Counted from the stretch's first letter, positions 20,395 to 31,554 are shown. The stretch is DNA of 64,000 nt from Trabulsiella guamensis ATCC 49490 (GCF_000734965.1 NZ_JMTB01000078.1:62001-126000); one strand, 5' to 3'. Notes: generated by a model from the letters alone, not told the origin. A program made the numbers and translations.

Positions 20395-23300
20395 TTACGG
20401 TGCGACGATCAACGGTCCACTGCCCTGACCGTTCGCCCGCCACTGTGGAACATACATCGACTCCACCTGCGGAACCGGCACCTGATATGTCCCCGGCGTA
20501 ACGGCGCGCGCCAGATACACCAGTGTGACGGGTTGCCCTTCATTCACCGCAACGGCCGCGACAAAACGGTCATCACGGAACTCGATATGCTGGATGTCCG
20601 CCTGCTGCATCTGATTAAGCAGATTCTGCACCTCGGTGCCGTTATCCTGCAGGCTGGCGCTGCTGTTCGCCAGATTCTGGTTTTCCAGCTCCAGCCCGGC
20701 AGGTAGTAAATCCACGACCAGCGCATCCGGCACATTCTGGTTCGCCGTCACCTGCAGATGCACCAGCACCAGATCGCCACTACGTAACGACGTCAGGGCT
20801 TTCGGCTGCCCGTCGGTTCCCAGGAACTGACGTTCAATCTGCAGGACATTGCTGTAGGGTTGCGGCGCGTTTTCCGGATAACCGGTACTGTCGAGGCGCA
20901 CCCACAGTGGCTGTGTTCCGATGTTAGACACCTGCAGTGCCGCCAGTTGATCGCTGGTCAGATTACGGTTCTGCGCTTTCTCACCGGTCAGCGGCTGCGC
21001 ATCCAGTGACGTTTTCGCCTGCCAGTGGCCAGGGAAGTCCTGCAGCCCTTTCGCTGCCATGAACAGGGCGTTCATCTCCTGCGTTGAGAGCCAGCGTTGA
21101 CCGAAGGCCTGTTCAGAGAGTGTCACGAGTAACGCATTTTGTGCGTCAGGCCGTACCTTGTTTTCTTCCAGCAGATTCAGCATCAGCGCATTATCACGCA
21201 GCGCGCTGCCGTAATCGGCTATCCAGCGCTGCTTGCCCTGCCGCGAGGTGGTTAATGCCAGTGCAATCGCCTCTTCGCTGCGCGGCCCGTCCCCCATCGC
21301 TTTCAGCGCGAGACCGAGTTGCATCAGCGGAAGACCTGCACGCGCCCTATCGTGACGTTCCCATATTTCACGCAATGCGCCCAGCGGCGCCTTCTGCTGA
21401 CGTGCCAGCACCAGTGCCGCATAGGCCTGAACAGCAAAGCGGCTGGCCTGGATATCATCGCTGTAGCGAATGGTCATCAGACCCGGCTCCTGCAGATAAC
21501 GCAGCAGGCGGTTATTCCCCTGCGTCAGTGCCTCAGCAGGCACGCTGTAACCCTGCTCGCCAGCGCGCACCAGGAAATCCATTACATACGCGGTCAGCCA
21601 GTATTCCTCCGGGCCTTCTTTGTCCCACAATGCAAACCCGCCGTCGTCACGTTGCATTTGCAGCAGACGCGAGATGCCGACATCTACCGCCGCACGGCGT
21701 TTTTCGTCACTGTCACCGGCAATGCCGAGATTTTTCAGTTGTGCCGCATTGGTGTACAGCGACGGGAACAGCCCGCTGGTGGTCTGCTCCAGACAACCGT
21801 AGGGATACGCCTTCAGTTCACGAATGTAGCGCGCAATGTTGAGTGGCGGTTTACCGCTCAACAATAACTGGCCTTCAAGCGTCGCAGGTGAAAAGCCACC
21901 GAGATGGTTAGCCGGTGCAGTCCAGCTTTCACCCGGTTGCAGCGCGCCCCACGAACTGACGGTTTCCGCCGGGAATGCCGGACGCACGCCCAGTTTCCAC
22001 GTTTTGTTGACTGGCACCAGCGTTTCGCCTGGCAGCTTCAGCCCGGTAATCACCGCACTCAGTACGCCATCACCAAAGCCCTCTTTCGCCCGTACTGGCA
22101 CAAACAGAGTCGTGCGCACGCCTGGCGCCAGATTGACAGGCTGTGGTTGCGCGCCTTCCATGTCGATAAGCCCCGAGGCGGTAAGCTGCACGCTGAGCAT
22201 TTGCGGTGCATCGGTAAGGTTGGTGATATCAAGCACCAGCCGCGTCGTATCGCCACTGGCGATGAAACGCGGCATGCTGGCTTCAGCAATCACCGGCGCG
22301 GCAACCACCACTTTGCTTTCGGTACTGCCAAAATCATCGTCATTCCACGCCTGCGCCATGACGCGCAGTTCACCGTTGAAATCGCCGATCGGTAGTGTCA
22401 CGGTACCTTCGCCGTTGTCGTCAAGCATTACCGGCTGTGCCTGTTGCGCGACAATATTCACGTGGTTCACCGGCGGTTTACCACCACGTTTTAATTCGTC
22501 GCCGTCCCCACCAAAGCGCAGGCTGGCAAGACGCCCTTGTCCTTCGATGACCTGACCGTAGATATCGTAGATATCAGCGCCATAACGTTTCTGCCCAAAG
22601 AAGGCGTTCCATGGATCAGGCGTAACGTAGTCGGTAATATTCAGCACACCGCTATCCACGGCGGAAAGCAGAACGTTGACCTGCTTCGGCGTGACGCCAT
22701 CTTTCGTTGTGGCTTTCACTTTCACCGTCAGCGGTTGATTCGGACGCATTTTGGCCGGACTTTCCAGCGCGATATTCAGGCGACGGTTTTCATCACCCAA
22801 TGGCAGGTGCAGCAGCCCCACCGCGCGTTTTGGCGTCGCCGATTTTGACTTGTCGCCCGGGCGGATCACCAGCGTGCTGAGGTATATGTCGTGGCGATTC
22901 CAGCGTTTATCGACCGGAATGGAAAGATCCATGCCTCCCTGCGGGACGTCAATCTCCTTCCACCACAGCGGACCTTCGCTCGACTCCACCATCGCGTAGC
23001 CCTTACCAGCAGCCGGTGCCGCAATGTTCAGCCTGATGGTATCGCCGGGTTTATAGGCGGGTTTGTCGAGCTTCATGGTCACGCGGTCCGGGCGGGCGGC
23101 GCCAGTCCCGTCGCTGTTATCCTGCCAGCTGTATCCGGCCCAGAAACGAACGCTACTGACAGTATCGTCCGGCGCTTTCACTTCCAGACGGTAAGAACCC
23201 CATTCCACCGGGAACGAGACTTTGCCGGTTTCATCGGCTTGCAGATCCAGCGCCTGCTCACCTTCCACCAGATCTTTTTGATCAAACTGCGACTGCCAGC

Positions 23301-25374
23301 CATCACTGTCAGACCAGTTCCAGTAGTAATCACGACGCTCACGAATCAGGCGTACCTGCAAACCCGAAACCGCCAGCTTTTTCCCCTGCGCATCAACATA
23401 AACAATGTCGAACGCGGCATTGCTGTCTTCATCCACAATGGGCTGATTCACGGTGGTGTCGGTGCGATAGTCATAGACCGCTTTGGCCGCAAATGCAGGG
23501 CGGATCCCCGGCAGCGCCGTTGCCGGCCAGATGGGCTGTTCTGCGCGTCGCGTAACCGGACGCCCGCCAGACTCCAGCAGGCTCGCCTGCAGTACCACCT
23601 GCAACGGCGAATGGCTCTCTTTCCACTGGCTTTCAGTGCTGACTTCACCATGCCCGGTGTCATCCAGCTTCAGTTGAATTTCATCCAGCGTACGGGAGAG
23701 GTTTTCCTCGGCGATGTCACCAAACTGGAACCCTGGCAGCGCAGGCACCGCCTCACGCAGCGGACGCAGGAACAGTTTGCCCTGCAATGCGTTACCGTTG
23801 GCCGGCGCACCATAGAGATAGTAACCGGCGACCTCAAATTTCACCTCGTCAGCAGGCGACAGTGGGGTTTTCTGCGGCGTCAGGTTGAGCGCCATCCGCT
23901 CCGGCATAAAGTCTTCGACGTGGAAATCCCATACTCTGGCCTGGTTATCGCCGGTGTTAGCGCGAATCTGCCACATACCGGTGGCCGCGCCGCTGTCGAG
24001 AGGATACGTAAACTGATAAAGACCATTAACCGGTTTGCTGATCACTGTGCGGATCACCTGGCCGTCCGGCTTCACCACCTCCAGTTTAACTGGTTGTTCC
24101 ATCAGCGGTTTGCCGTCGCTGTCACGCAGTAACCCATTAAGGATGACTGTCTCACCGGGGCGGTAGAGATCGCGCGGGCCAAACATGAAGAATTGCTTGC
24201 TGTAGCCCGGTGCGCCTGCAATGGAAAACTCGGCGAGATCCAGTGCCGGCAGTTTAAGATCGAGCATCGTGGTCTGGCCGTCTTTGCGGGCCAGCAGTAT
24301 CGCCACGTCCTGATCGACCTTCAGCGTAACATGGCCCTGCGCATCGCTGGTGGCCTGCGATATCGTCTGACCGCGAGAATTCAGGAGTTGCACATCAATA
24401 CCGGGCTGGGCTGCGCCATTTTCCAGGCTCTGAGTAAACACATCAAGGCGGTCATGATAACGGTGCGCCGACACGCCAAGATCGCTCAGCGTAAACAACG
24501 TCGCGGCATTACTGTAGTTGTAATGCCCTGCCTGATTCATCACCGCGACATACACGCCAGGCTGTTGCAGCGGCTTGATGTCACGCAGCGGCAGGAGCAG
24601 TTTTTCCCGCGTATTGCGCTGTGGGTTGAGATCAAAACGGCCGGTATAAACCAGGTCCGCCATTTTCAGAAGCTCATCAGACTCCCAGTTGGTCAGTGCG
24701 TTGCGGTATTCCCACTGGCTGATAAACGAAGAAAGCAGTTCCGGTTTGATGCGGAAGAAATTCACATCAACGTTATTGACGTTGAGCGCCATGACCGGCA
24801 ACCCGTCCACTACTTTCCCCGGCAGTAGCGAGCCGCGGCTGGCAAAACCCACGCTCGGTTGCACATCCCGGGTATTGATGGTTTTTTCGATACTGGTGCC
24901 GAGCGTGGCGTTGTTCAGCGCCACCAGCCCGGGATCGACGGTCAATAACAGCTTACGTTTCGGCTCAAGGTGACGCAGACGCAGTTCTTTCAGATTCGGC
25001 GACAGTTCCCATGCGCCATCCACCTTACCGCTGGTTTTGTCGACCAGATGCACACTGCGGGAGAAATCCTGCTCCGGCTGTAGCGGCACCGAGAAGGTCA
25101 GCACCAGCGTCGCGGCGCCATCCATCTGCACTTCGGAGGCGTCCAGCATGGTGAGCGATTTCCCCTGACTTTGCGCGGTCAGTTTCGCCAGCGTCGCGCT
25201 GTCGGGTTTCGCGGGCGTTTGCGCTGCGGGTTTTTCCGCTGCCGGGGCTGGCGTGGCGGCAGGCGTGTCCGAAGACGATGGTGTCGCTTTCGGCGTATCA
25301 TCGTTGTCACACCCGGAAAGAGAGAATGCGGCGATCAGCGCCAGCGAGAGCGCTGCTAAACGTAACGGTTTCAT
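20395..25374 (-). CDS. yfhM: Bacterial alpha-2-macroglobulin YfhM
   Basis: 1659 residues (E. coli 1653). Large periplasmic lipoprotein that traps attacking proteases. The start MKPLRLAALSLALIAAFSLSGC gives a clean lipoprotein signal with Cys at 22 and Asp at +2, predicting retention at the inner membrane; the 27 extra upstream codons are rejected. An Ala/Pro-rich linker (about 32-55) precedes repeated MG beta-sandwich domains. The thioester motif CLEQ lies in YPYGCLEQTTSG near residue 1190, within the alpha-helical toroid, followed by the C-terminal domain. Partner of pbpC, which would repair wall damage at sites of attack. Confidence 0.97.
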   Translation of the reverse strand: MKPLRLAALSLALIAAFSLSGCDNDDTPKATPSSSDTPAATPAPAAEKPAAQTPAKPDSATLAKLTAQSQGKSLTMLDASEVQMDGAATLVLTFSVPLQPEQDFSRSVHLVDKTSGKVDGAWELSPNLKELRLRHLEPKRKLLLTVDPGLVALNNATLGTSIEKTINTRDVQPSVGFASRGSLLPGKVVDGLPVMALNVNNVDVNFFRIKPELLSSFISQWEYRNALTNWESDELLKMADLVYTGRFDLNPQRNTREKLLLPLRDIKPLQQPGVYVAVMNQAGHYNYSNAATLFTLSDLGVSAHRYHDRLDVFTQSLENGAAQPGIDVQLLNSRGQTISQATSDAQGHVTLKVDQDVAILLARKDGQTTMLDLKLPALDLAEFSIAGAPGYSKQFFMFGPRDLYRPGETVILNGLLRDSDGKPLMEQPVKLEVVKPDGQVIRTVISKPVNGLYQFTYPLDSGAATGMWQIRANTGDNQARVWDFHVEDFMPERMALNLTPQKTPLSPADEVKFEVAGYYLYGAPANGNALQGKLFLRPLREAVPALPGFQFGDIAEENLSRTLDEIQLKLDDTGHGEVSTESQWKESHSPLQVVLQASLLESGGRPVTRRAEQPIWPATALPGIRPAFAAKAVYDYRTDTTVNQPIVDEDSNAAFDIVYVDAQGKKLAVSGLQVRLIRERRDYYWNWSDSDGWQSQFDQKDLVEGEQALDLQADETGKVSFPVEWGSYRLEVKAPDDTVSSVRFWAGYSWQDNSDGTGAARPDRVTMKLDKPAYKPGDTIRLNIAAPAAGKGYAMVESSEGPLWWKEIDVPQGGMDLSIPVDKRWNRHDIYLSTLVIRPGDKSKSATPKRAVGLLHLPLGDENRRLNIALESPAKMRPNQPLTVKVKATTKDGVTPKQVNVLLSAVDSGVLNITDYVTPDPWNAFFGQKRYGADIYDIYGQVIEGQGRLASLRFGGDGDELKRGGKPPVNHVNIVAQQAQPVMLDDNGEGTVTLPIGDFNGELRVMAQAWNDDDFGSTESKVVVAAPVIAEASMPRFIASGDTTRLVLDITNLTDAPQMLSVQLTASGLIDMEGAQPQPVNLAPGVRTTLFVPVRAKEGFGDGVLSAVITGLKLPGETLVPVNKTWKLGVRPAFPAETVSSWGALQPGESWTAPANHLGGFSPATLEGQLLLSGKPPLNIARYIRELKAYPYGCLEQTTSGLFPSLYTNAAQLKNLGIAGDSDEKRRAAVDVGISRLLQMQRDDGGFALWDKEGPEEYWLTAYVMDFLVRAGEQGYSVPAEALTQGNNRLLRYLQEPGLMTIRYSDDIQASRFAVQAYAALVLARQQKAPLGALREIWERHDRARAGLPLMQLGLALKAMGDGPRSEEAIALALTTSRQGKQRWIADYGSALRDNALMLNLLEENKVRPDAQNALLVTLSEQAFGQRWLSTQEMNALFMAAKGLQDFPGHWQAKTSLDAQPLTGEKAQNRNLTSDQLAALQVSNIGTQPLWVRLDSTGYPENAPQPYSNVLQIERQFLGTDGQPKALTSLRSGDLVLVHLQVTANQNVPDALVVDLLPAGLELENQNLANSSASLQDNGTEVQNLLNQMQQADIQHIEFRDDRFVAAVAVNEGQPVTLVYLARAVTPGTYQVPVPQVESMYVPQWRANGQGSGPLIVAP

Positions 25375-25589
25375 CCTGTAACCTCGGGTTATTGAGCCGG
25401 TTTGATCTTTTAACTCAGTATTATGCGGGAATCTCGCTTTTACCAGTAGCAGCAAACCTGTCAGATTTCAGTCTTTTTCAGACCGGAGATGCCTTCTGTG
25501 TGACCGCATAGCGAATTAGCGGGTTGCAGGCTTGTCGATATTCAGAAAAACATCGACAATTCGGGGGTGATATTTTGCGGGAGGCAACC

Positions 25590-26435
25590 ATGACGACTTC
25601 ATACTTTGTCGCAGCCGACTGGCTGGCCGAGCATATTAACGATTCAGATATTCAGATCCTTGACGCCCGTCTGGCCCCTCCGGGCCAGGAGCACCGTGAC
25701 ATGGCCGCAGAGTACCGGGCGGGTCATCTTCCGGGGGCGGTTTTTTTTAATATCGAAGCCCTTTCTGATCGAACCAATCCCCTTCCTCATATGCTGCCGC
25801 GCCCGGAGGCGTTTGCCGTCGCCATGCGCGAGCTGGGCATCAGCAACGACAAACATCTGGTGGTGTATGACGAAGGCAATCTCTTCTCTGCGCCGCGCGC
25901 GTGGTGGATGCTGCGCACTTTTGGCGTTGAGCGCGTGTCAATTCTGGCAGGCGGGCTCGCGGGCTGGCAGCGCGATGATCTGCTGCTCGATAAAGGCGAC
26001 GTTACCCTGCCGGAAGGTGATTTTGAAGTCGCCTTTACCGGCGATGAAGTGATGCGGTTGACCGATGTGTTGCTGGCAAGCCACGAAGGCTCTGCGCAGA
26101 TTGTTGATGCGCGACCGGCGCCCCGTTTCAACGGGCAGGCGGATGAGCCTCGTCCAGGGCTGCGTCGCGGGCACGTCCCTGGCGCGAAAAACGTGCCGTG
26201 GGGCGATCTGGTGATTAACGGTGAACTGAAAACGACTGATGAGCTGGAAGCGATTTTCGCCCGTCAGGGCGTGGATTTGCACCGCCCAATCATTACCAGT
26301 TGTGGTTCCGGTGTGACCGCCGCCGTGGTGGCGCTGGCGCTGGCAACACTGGAAGCGGATGAAGTCGCGCTGTATGACGGCTCCTGGTGCGAATGGGGTG
26401 CGCGGGCGGATCTCCCGGTCGAACCAGCGAAATAA
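25590..26435 (+). CDS. sseA: 3-mercaptopyruvate sulfurtransferase SseA
   Basis: 281 residues from MTTSYFVAADWLAEH, preceded by GGGAGG; an ATG 22 codons upstream is rejected on length. Two rhodanese domains: an N-terminal inactive one and a C-terminal one with active-site loop CGSGVTAA (catalytic Cys near 237) typical of mercaptopyruvate enzymes, in contrast to CRKGVTA-type thiosulfate sulfurtransferases. Divergent from yfhM. Confidence 0.96.
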   Translation: MTTSYFVAADWLAEHINDSDIQILDARLAPPGQEHRDMAAEYRAGHLPGAVFFNIEALSDRTNPLPHMLPRPEAFAVAMRELGISNDKHLVVYDEGNLFSAPRAWWMLRTFGVERVSILAGGLAGWQRDDLLLDKGDVTLPEGDFEVAFTGDEVMRLTDVLLASHEGSAQIVDARPAPRFNGQADEPRPGLRRGHVPGAKNVPWGDLVINGELKTTDELEAIFARQGVDLHRPIITSCGSGVTAAVVALALATLEADEVALYDGSWCEWGARADLPVEPAK

Positions 26436-26439
26436 TTTG

Positions 26440-26503
26440 TCCGGCGGCGCTGCGCTTGCACGGCCTACGATCTGTAGGTCGGGTAAGCGCAACGCCATCC
26501 GGC
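26440..26503. repeat. REP/BIME palindromic repeat between sseA and sseB
   Basis: CCGGCGGCGCTGCGCTTGC...GGCCTAC, then GTAGGTCGGGTAAGCGCAACGCCATCCGGC: two REP units in opposite orientation, the BIME arrangement of enteric genomes. It lies between two converging genes and could stabilise or terminate both transcripts. Confidence 0.85.
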
Positions 26504-26511
26504 AAACCACA

Positions 26512-27288
26512 TCAGATAATGCGATTGGTTTTGAAATCGCGCAGGAAGCCGCCCCAGCGGCGTTCATAGAACGGTGTGATGTGTTCGGTAATAAAGTGAC
26601 TGATGCCCTTCTCACCTTTCACCACCTGGCAGATATCAATCGGCTCATCACCCGGCAATGTGTCAGTTGCCACGCTGCCTGCGGCATGAATGATCTCTTC
26701 GATATCGCCATCCGCTTCAATGCCAATCAGCAGCACCGGCTGCTCGTCCGCGGTCTCTTTGATGGAGCACAGAAACGCGCGTTTCACCGGTTTGATGGTT
26801 TTAAACAGCGTCGTCAGGGAGTCGATCATCTGCGCAGGTGGCTCCGCCACTTCCGACAACAGTAACGACGCCCCGCCTTCCCGCACTTCCTGCGTGTGCA
26901 GCGGATGCCCTTCGTCGCCAATTAACAGGCTGATTTCCCGCGGCGTGAACTCTTTCCCGGTTGGCAGTTTAGCGTTGAGAAACAGGGTTTCGCCGAGCGT
27001 CATTTCAAACAGAGTACGCACCGGCATGACGACAAAAGCCTGTTCCTCTTCTACTGCCTGTTGTAAGGCTTCAAGCGAAGTGAAGAACGGGATCACCGTC
27101 GCACCATCTTCTTTTTCCCAGTGCTGTAAATCCAGTGCGCTGTCTTCCACCACCGCGTCGCCTTCTGCCGCGGTACCAGGCACCCAGACAGTAGACTCCA
27201 GCAGGGTGCGGAAAAACGCCGGACGATGTGCCGGCTCTGTGGCAGCCTGTTCCAGCAGCGTTTCTAATTCGTTTTTGGTTTCAGCCAT
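26512..27288 (-). CDS. sseB: Enhanced-serine-sensitivity protein SseB
   Basis: 258 residues from MAETKNELETLLEQAATEP (E. coli 258); 24 upstream codons are rejected. N-terminal SseB domain (about 10-130) and C-terminal SseB_C domain ending FLRDFKTNRII. Overexpression in E. coli changes serine sensitivity; the biochemical role is unknown. This is not the Salmonella pathogenicity island 2 secreted protein of the same name. Eight bp after pepB. Confidence 0.93.
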   Translation of the reverse strand: MAETKNELETLLEQAATEPAHRPAFFRTLLESTVWVPGTAAEGDAVVEDSALDLQHWEKEDGATVIPFFTSLEALQQAVEEEQAFVVMPVRTLFEMTLGETLFLNAKLPTGKEFTPREISLLIGDEGHPLHTQEVREGGASLLLSEVAEPPAQMIDSLTTLFKTIKPVKRAFLCSIKETADEQPVLLIGIEADGDIEEIIHAAGSVATDTLPGDEPIDICQVVKGEKGISHFITEHITPFYERRWGGFLRDFKTNRII

Positions 27289-27296
27289 AACAACGA

Positions 27297-28583
27297 TTAC
27301 TCTGCGGTTAACAAATTGGCAATGGTGCGCACACCAAGACCGGTCGCGCCCGCGGCCCACTGCTCCACCGCCGCTTTACGATAGGTCGCTGAACAGTCAA
27401 TGTGCAGCCAGCCTTGCTGATAGTTTTCCACGAAGTGCGACAGGAAACCGGCGGCAGTGCTGGCTCCGGCCGGGAACGCCGCGCTGGCGGTGTTGTTCAG
27501 TTCAGCAAAATTGGACGGCAGTTGATTGCGGTGGAACTCCGCCAGCGGCAGGCGCCAGAACGGTTCGTTCTCTTGCGCCGCGCTCGCCATCAGGCGGTTC
27601 GCCAGCACATCGTCGAAACTGAACAGAGCGTGATAATCATTGCCCAATGCGGTTTTCGCCGCACCTGTCAGCGTCGCGGCGTCAATCAGCAGTTCCGGTT
27701 TCTGCGCTGAGGCGTCAATGAGCCCGTCAGCCAGTACCAGACGACCTTCAGCATCAGTGTTCATCACTTCAACATTTTTACCGTTACGGTAGTGAATGAT
27801 GTCGCCAAGTTTGAAGGCGTTGCCACTGACCATGTTGTCTGCGCAGCAGAGGTAGAGTTTGACGCGTTTGTTAAGACCGCGGGTAATGGCGAACGCCAGC
27901 GCGCCTGTCACCAGCGCCGCGCCGCCCATATCGGATTTCATTGAATCCATGAACGCGCTTTGTTTGAGGCTGTAACCACCGGAATCAAAGGTGATGCCTT
28001 TACCCACGAGGCAGGCAAACACCGGGGCGTTTTCATCGCCAGTCGGGTTGTAATCAAGCGCCAGCAATACCGGAGCACGCTCAGAACCGCGTCCGACGGT
28101 GTGGATCCCCATGTATTTCTGCTCGCGCAGATCTTCGCCTTTGGTGATGCGGTAATGAACGTTGTCACAGGCCACGTTGCACAGCAGATCCACCGCGCGC
28201 TGCGCCAGCTGCGATGGCCCTAACTCTTCGGCGGGTGCGTTAATGGTGTCGCGGACCCAGTCGATAATCAGCAGGCGGTTGTCCAGCTCCTGACGCTGCG
28301 CGTCGTCGAGATCGGCCCAGTCAATCTGGCGGGTGCCTTTCGGCCCTTTGTAACCGGCCCAGAACGCCCAGCTGCGGTCGGTGTCCCAGCCTTCGCCGGT
28401 CAACGCGACATGTTTGATGCCCATGCCGTCGATTTTGCGCGCCGCGCGCTGGATCAAGCCTAAATCATCTTTGCCATTCAGGTGCAGGGTAATGCCATCG
28501 TTATTCACGCTGTAACTGGCTTTGTCACCCCAGCGCGCATCGGCAGGCTGGGTGGACAGTGTAATCTTCATCGCTTCTGTCAT
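27297..28583 (-). CDS. pepB: Peptidase B, M17 leucyl aminopeptidase family
   Basis: 428 residues (E. coli 427). Two-metal aminopeptidase. The N-terminal domain is followed by the catalytic domain with [11 protein letters not shown] (metal Asp and Lys), [11 protein letters not shown] and the family signature [14 protein letters not shown]. The start [11 protein letters not shown] is preferred to an upstream ATG seven codons away. Separated from iscX by the strong hairpin at 28600-28627. Confidence 0.96.
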   Translation of the reverse strand: MTEAMKITLSTQPADARWGDKASYSVNNDGITLHLNGKDDLGLIQRAARKIDGMGIKHVALTGEGWDTDRSWAFWAGYKGPKGTRQIDWADLDDAQRQELDNRLLIIDWVRDTINAPAEELGPSQLAQRAVDLLCNVACDNVHYRITKGEDLREQKYMGIHTVGRGSERAPVLLALDYNPTGDENAPVFACLVGKGITFDSGGYSLKQSAFMDSMKSDMGGAALVTGALAFAITRGLNKRVKLYLCCADNMVSGNAFKLGDIIHYRNGKNVEVMNTDAEGRLVLADGLIDASAQKPELLIDAATLTGAAKTALGNDYHALFSFDDVLANRLMASAAQENEPFWRLPLAEFHRNQLPSNFAELNNTASAAFPAGASTAAGFLSHFVENYQQGWLHIDCSATYRKAAVEQWAAGATGLGVRTIANLLTAE

Positions 28584-28599
28584 TATTTTTATCCTTCTT

Positions 28600-28627
28600 A
28601 ACAAACGGGCTGCCAGTGGCAGCCCGC
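28600..28627 (-). terminator. Terminator at the end of the isc operon
   Basis: On the minus strand CGGGCTGCC-act-GGCAGCCCG gives a 9-bp perfect stem with a three-base loop, followed by TTTGTTAAG. The U-run is short, so termination before pepB may be partial. Confidence 0.65.
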
Positions 28628-28634
28628 ATATGAA

Positions 28635-28835
28635 TCATTCGGCTTCGTCTAACCAGACTAACAGAATCGCTTCCAGAATTTTTTCATTGGATGCGTTGGG
28701 ATCGTCGTCGAAATCTTCCAAATCGCAAATCCACTGATGCATATCGGTGAAGCGAACGGTTTTCGGGTCGAGATCCGGGTTTGCGTCGTACAGCGCCTCG
28801 CCGATTTCACGGCTGTCGGTCCATTTCAGTCCCAT
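28635..28835 (-). CDS. iscX: Iron-sulfur cluster assembly adaptor IscX
   Basis: 66 residues, exact family length from [17 protein letters not shown]. Small acidic winged-helix protein that binds iron and IscS and modulates cluster assembly; the C-terminal [12 protein letters not shown] is typical. Last gene of the isc operon, one base after the fdx stop. Confidence 0.97.
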   Translation of the reverse strand: MGLKWTDSREIGEALYDANPDLDPKTVRFTDMHQWICDLEDFDDDPNASNEKILEAILLVWLDEAE

Positions 28836-28836
28836 A

Positions 28837-29172
28837 TTAATGCTCGCGTGCGTGGTTGATAGTATAACGCGGGATTTCAACCACCAGGTCTTCATCGGCA
28901 ACGCGCGCCTGGCAGCCTAAGCGGCTTTCCGGCTCCAGACCCCAGGCTTTATCCAGCATGTCGTCTTCGTCTTCGGTACTTTCCGCCAGTGAGTCAAAAC
29001 CTTCACGAACAACGCAGTGACAGGTTGTGCAGGCGCAGGATTTTTCGCAGGCGTGTTCAATCTCGATGCCGCTACGCAGGGCCGCATCAAGAATAGATTC
29101 ACCGGTCTCAGCTTCCACAACTGCGCCATCCGGACAGAGGTCCTGATGAGGCAGAAAAACAATCTTTGGCAT
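28837..29172 (-). CDS. fdx: [2Fe-2S] ferredoxin Fdx
   Basis: 111 residues. Adrenodoxin-type ferredoxin supplying electrons to IscS/IscU. Cluster ligands follow C-x5-C-x2-C in [11 protein letters not shown] with a fourth Cys in RLGCQARV. One base separates it from hscA. Confidence 0.98.
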   Translation of the reverse strand: MPKIVFLPHQDLCPDGAVVEAETGESILDAALRSGIEIEHACEKSCACTTCHCVVREGFDSLAESTEDEDDMLDKAWGLEPESRLGCQARVADEDLVVEIPRYTINHAREH

Positions 29173-29173
29173 A

Positions 29174-31024
29174 TTAAACCTCGTCCACAGAATGGCCTTT
29201 CAGCGCGGTACGAACAGATTTGTCCATCCGGCGAGCGGCGAATTCCTGGGTTTGTTTGTCTACGTTTTTAATGGCTTGTTCGATAGCGTCAGTGTCATCG
29301 CTCTCTGCCACGGCGCGCAGGTGCGCGGCGGCATCGTCGATCACCTGACGTTCTGCGGCGCTTAACAGCGCGGCATCAGCGGCAAGCGCGCTATGCAGGC
29401 TTTCAAGCACGCGAGCAGCCTCCACTTTTTGCTCAACCAGCATGCGTGCTTTCACGTCCTGCCCGGCAAAGCTCATGGAATCCTGAATCATTGTGGCGAT
29501 TTCGCTGTCGGTCAGACCGTAAGACGGTTTCACCTGAATTGAGGCTTCAACACCCGTGGATTTTTCCATCGCCGAGACGCTCAGCAGACCGTCAGCGTCC
29601 ACCTGGAAGGTGACGCGAATATGTGCGCCGCCTGCCGGTAACGCCGGGATCCCACGCAGCGCAAAACGCGCCAGCGATCGGCAATCCTGCACCAGTTCGC
29701 GCTCGCCCTGCATCACGTGAATAGACATCGCTGTCTGCCCGTCTTTGAAGGTGGTGAATTCCTGCGCGCGCGCCACCGGAATGGTGGTGTTTCGCGGGAT
29801 CACTTTCTCCACCAGACCGCCCATGGTTTCAAGACCAAGGGAGAGCGGGATGACATCCAGCAGCAGCATTTCACTGTCTGGCTTGTTGCCCACCAGAATA
29901 TCCGCCTGAATCGCCGCGCCAATGGCGACCACTTTGTCCGGGTCAATGGCGGTTAACGGCTGGCGACCAAAGAATTCGCCCACTTGCTCGCGCACCAACG
30001 GCACGCGGGTGGAGCCGCCCACCATCACCACCTCCAGCACCTCGTCAGCCTCAACACCGGCATCTTTCAGAGCGCGGCGACAGGCCAGCAACGTACGTTT
30101 GACAAGGGAAGCAATAAGCGCATCGAACTGTTCGCGGGTGACCGTGCCCGTCCAGCCCGCCACTGCAACGCTGGTTTCGTCGGCATCACTGAGGGCGATT
30201 TTCGCGGCGGTTGCCGCATCAAGAAATTCACGCTCAACGCGGGCATTGCTGCGATCGCTGATCCCCGCCTGCTCACGCAGGTGATCCGCCAGCAGATGGT
30301 CGAAATCGTCGCCGCCGAGCGCGGAGTCACCGCCGGTCGCCAGTACTTCGAACACACCGCGGCTCAGGCGCAGAATCGAGATATCAAAGGTGCCGCCGCC
30401 GAGATCGTAAACCGCAATCACCCCTTCCTGACCGGAATCGAGGCCGTAGGCAATCGCTGCAGCGGTGGGTTCGTTGAGCAGACGCAACACGTGCAGCCCG
30501 GCCAGACGCGCGGCGTCTTTGGTGCCCTGACGCTGCGCATCGTCAAAATAGGCCGGAACGGTGATGACCACGCCGTCCAGCTCGCCCTCAAGCGTGGCGG
30601 TCGCGCGAGCCGCCAGCGCTTTAAGAATATCGGCGGAGACGCGAATCGGGTTAACGATCCCCGACGCGGTGTGGATCATCGGCAGGCCGTTTTCGCTTGC
30701 CTGCAACTGGTACGGCAAGTGCGGGTAACGTGCCTGAATGTCGGCAAGGGAGCGGCCCATCATGCGTTTGACGGAGCTTATGGTGTTAGCGGGATCCTGC
30801 GCGGCAGTAGCGCGGGCATCGTAGCCAACACGGTGCCCGTCCGGCTGGTACTGGACCACCGACGGCAGTAAATGGCGACCGTTATCGTCAGCCAGCGTTT
30901 CTGCCTGACCACTACGTACGGTGGCCACCAGGGAATTGGTGGTGCCTAAATCAATACCTGCCGCCAGACGACGCTGGTGCGGCGCAGCACTCAGACCAGG
31001 CTCACTAATTTGTAATAAGGCCAT
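29174..31024 (-). CDS. hscA: Hsp70-class chaperone HscA
   Basis: 616 residues (E. coli 616). Dedicated chaperone that, with HscB, releases clusters from IscU. The ATPase domain has [28 protein letters not shown] and [13 protein letters not shown]. The substrate domain contains [23 protein letters not shown]. Located 14 bp after hscB. Confidence 0.98.
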   Translation of the reverse strand: MALLQISEPGLSAAPHQRRLAAGIDLGTTNSLVATVRSGQAETLADDNGRHLLPSVVQYQPDGHRVGYDARATAAQDPANTISSVKRMMGRSLADIQARYPHLPYQLQASENGLPMIHTASGIVNPIRVSADILKALAARATATLEGELDGVVITVPAYFDDAQRQGTKDAARLAGLHVLRLLNEPTAAAIAYGLDSGQEGVIAVYDLGGGTFDISILRLSRGVFEVLATGGDSALGGDDFDHLLADHLREQAGISDRSNARVEREFLDAATAAKIALSDADETSVAVAGWTGTVTREQFDALIASLVKRTLLACRRALKDAGVEADEVLEVVMVGGSTRVPLVREQVGEFFGRQPLTAIDPDKVVAIGAAIQADILVGNKPDSEMLLLDVIPLSLGLETMGGLVEKVIPRNTTIPVARAQEFTTFKDGQTAMSIHVMQGERELVQDCRSLARFALRGIPALPAGGAHIRVTFQVDADGLLSVSAMEKSTGVEASIQVKPSYGLTDSEIATMIQDSMSFAGQDVKARMLVEQKVEAARVLESLHSALAADAALLSAAERQVIDDAAAHLRAVAESDDTDAIEQAIKNVDKQTQEFAARRMDKSVRTALKGHSVDEV

Positions 31025-31038
31025 AATTGCTTCCGAAA

Positions 31039-31554
31039 TTAAAAATCGAGCAGCTTTTCTTCGAGTTGTTCAGCACTGCTTCGCAGTTTATCGAGAAAGC
31101 GGAGTTTGCGCACGGTATCCGCCGCCGCGTCCCACGTCTCGCTATCCAGTTGTTCCACCATCAGCTGATGGCGGGTATCAAACATGCCTTTCACTCGCGT
31201 TATAAATGCCGCAAGGCGACGTTCGTCTTTCGCCTGCTCAATCTCGTCAAGCTCTTCGCGCAGTTCGAGTTGTTCCATCAGAAACGCCGTGTCACGTACG
31301 GTATGCTGCTCACTCGCCAGATCGAAGCCATGCAGTGAGAGCAGATATTCGGCACGCGTCAGCGGATGGCGCAGCGTCTGCCAGGCCTGGTTAATAGTGG
31401 CGGATTGCTGTACAGCGGCAAGCTGTTCAGACTGAGAGTGGCTGGCGAATTTGTCCGGGTGGAACTGGCGTTGCAAATCCTGGAACCGGGTGGAGAGCTG
31501 TTGCGCGTCGAGCTGGTAGCGGGCTGGCAACCCAAAGAGGGTGAAATAATCCAT
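31039..31554 (-). CDS. hscB: J-domain co-chaperone HscB
   Basis: 171 residues from [15 protein letters not shown]; ten upstream codons are rejected. The J domain carries HPD in QFHPDKFAS. The C-terminal three-helix domain ([19 protein letters not shown]) binds IscU. Stimulates HscA ATPase. Confidence 0.98.
   Translation of the reverse strand: MDYFTLFGLPARYQLDAQQLSTRFQDLQRQFHPDKFASHSQSEQLAAVQQSATINQAWQTLRHPLTRAEYLLSLHGFDLASEQHTVRDTAFLMEQLELREELDEIEQAKDERRLAAFITRVKGMFDTRHQLMVEQLDSETWDAAADTVRKLRFLDKLRSSAEQLEEKLLDF

Noticed and set aside
22891-24132. 413-codon open frame on the plus strand
   Set aside because: Lies antisense inside yfhM, has no domain-like pattern and arises from GC-rich codon use of the real gene.
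26512-27288. Reading sseB as the Salmonella type III secreted SseB
   Set aside because: Sequence is the enteric housekeeping SseB beside pepB; only the name is shared.
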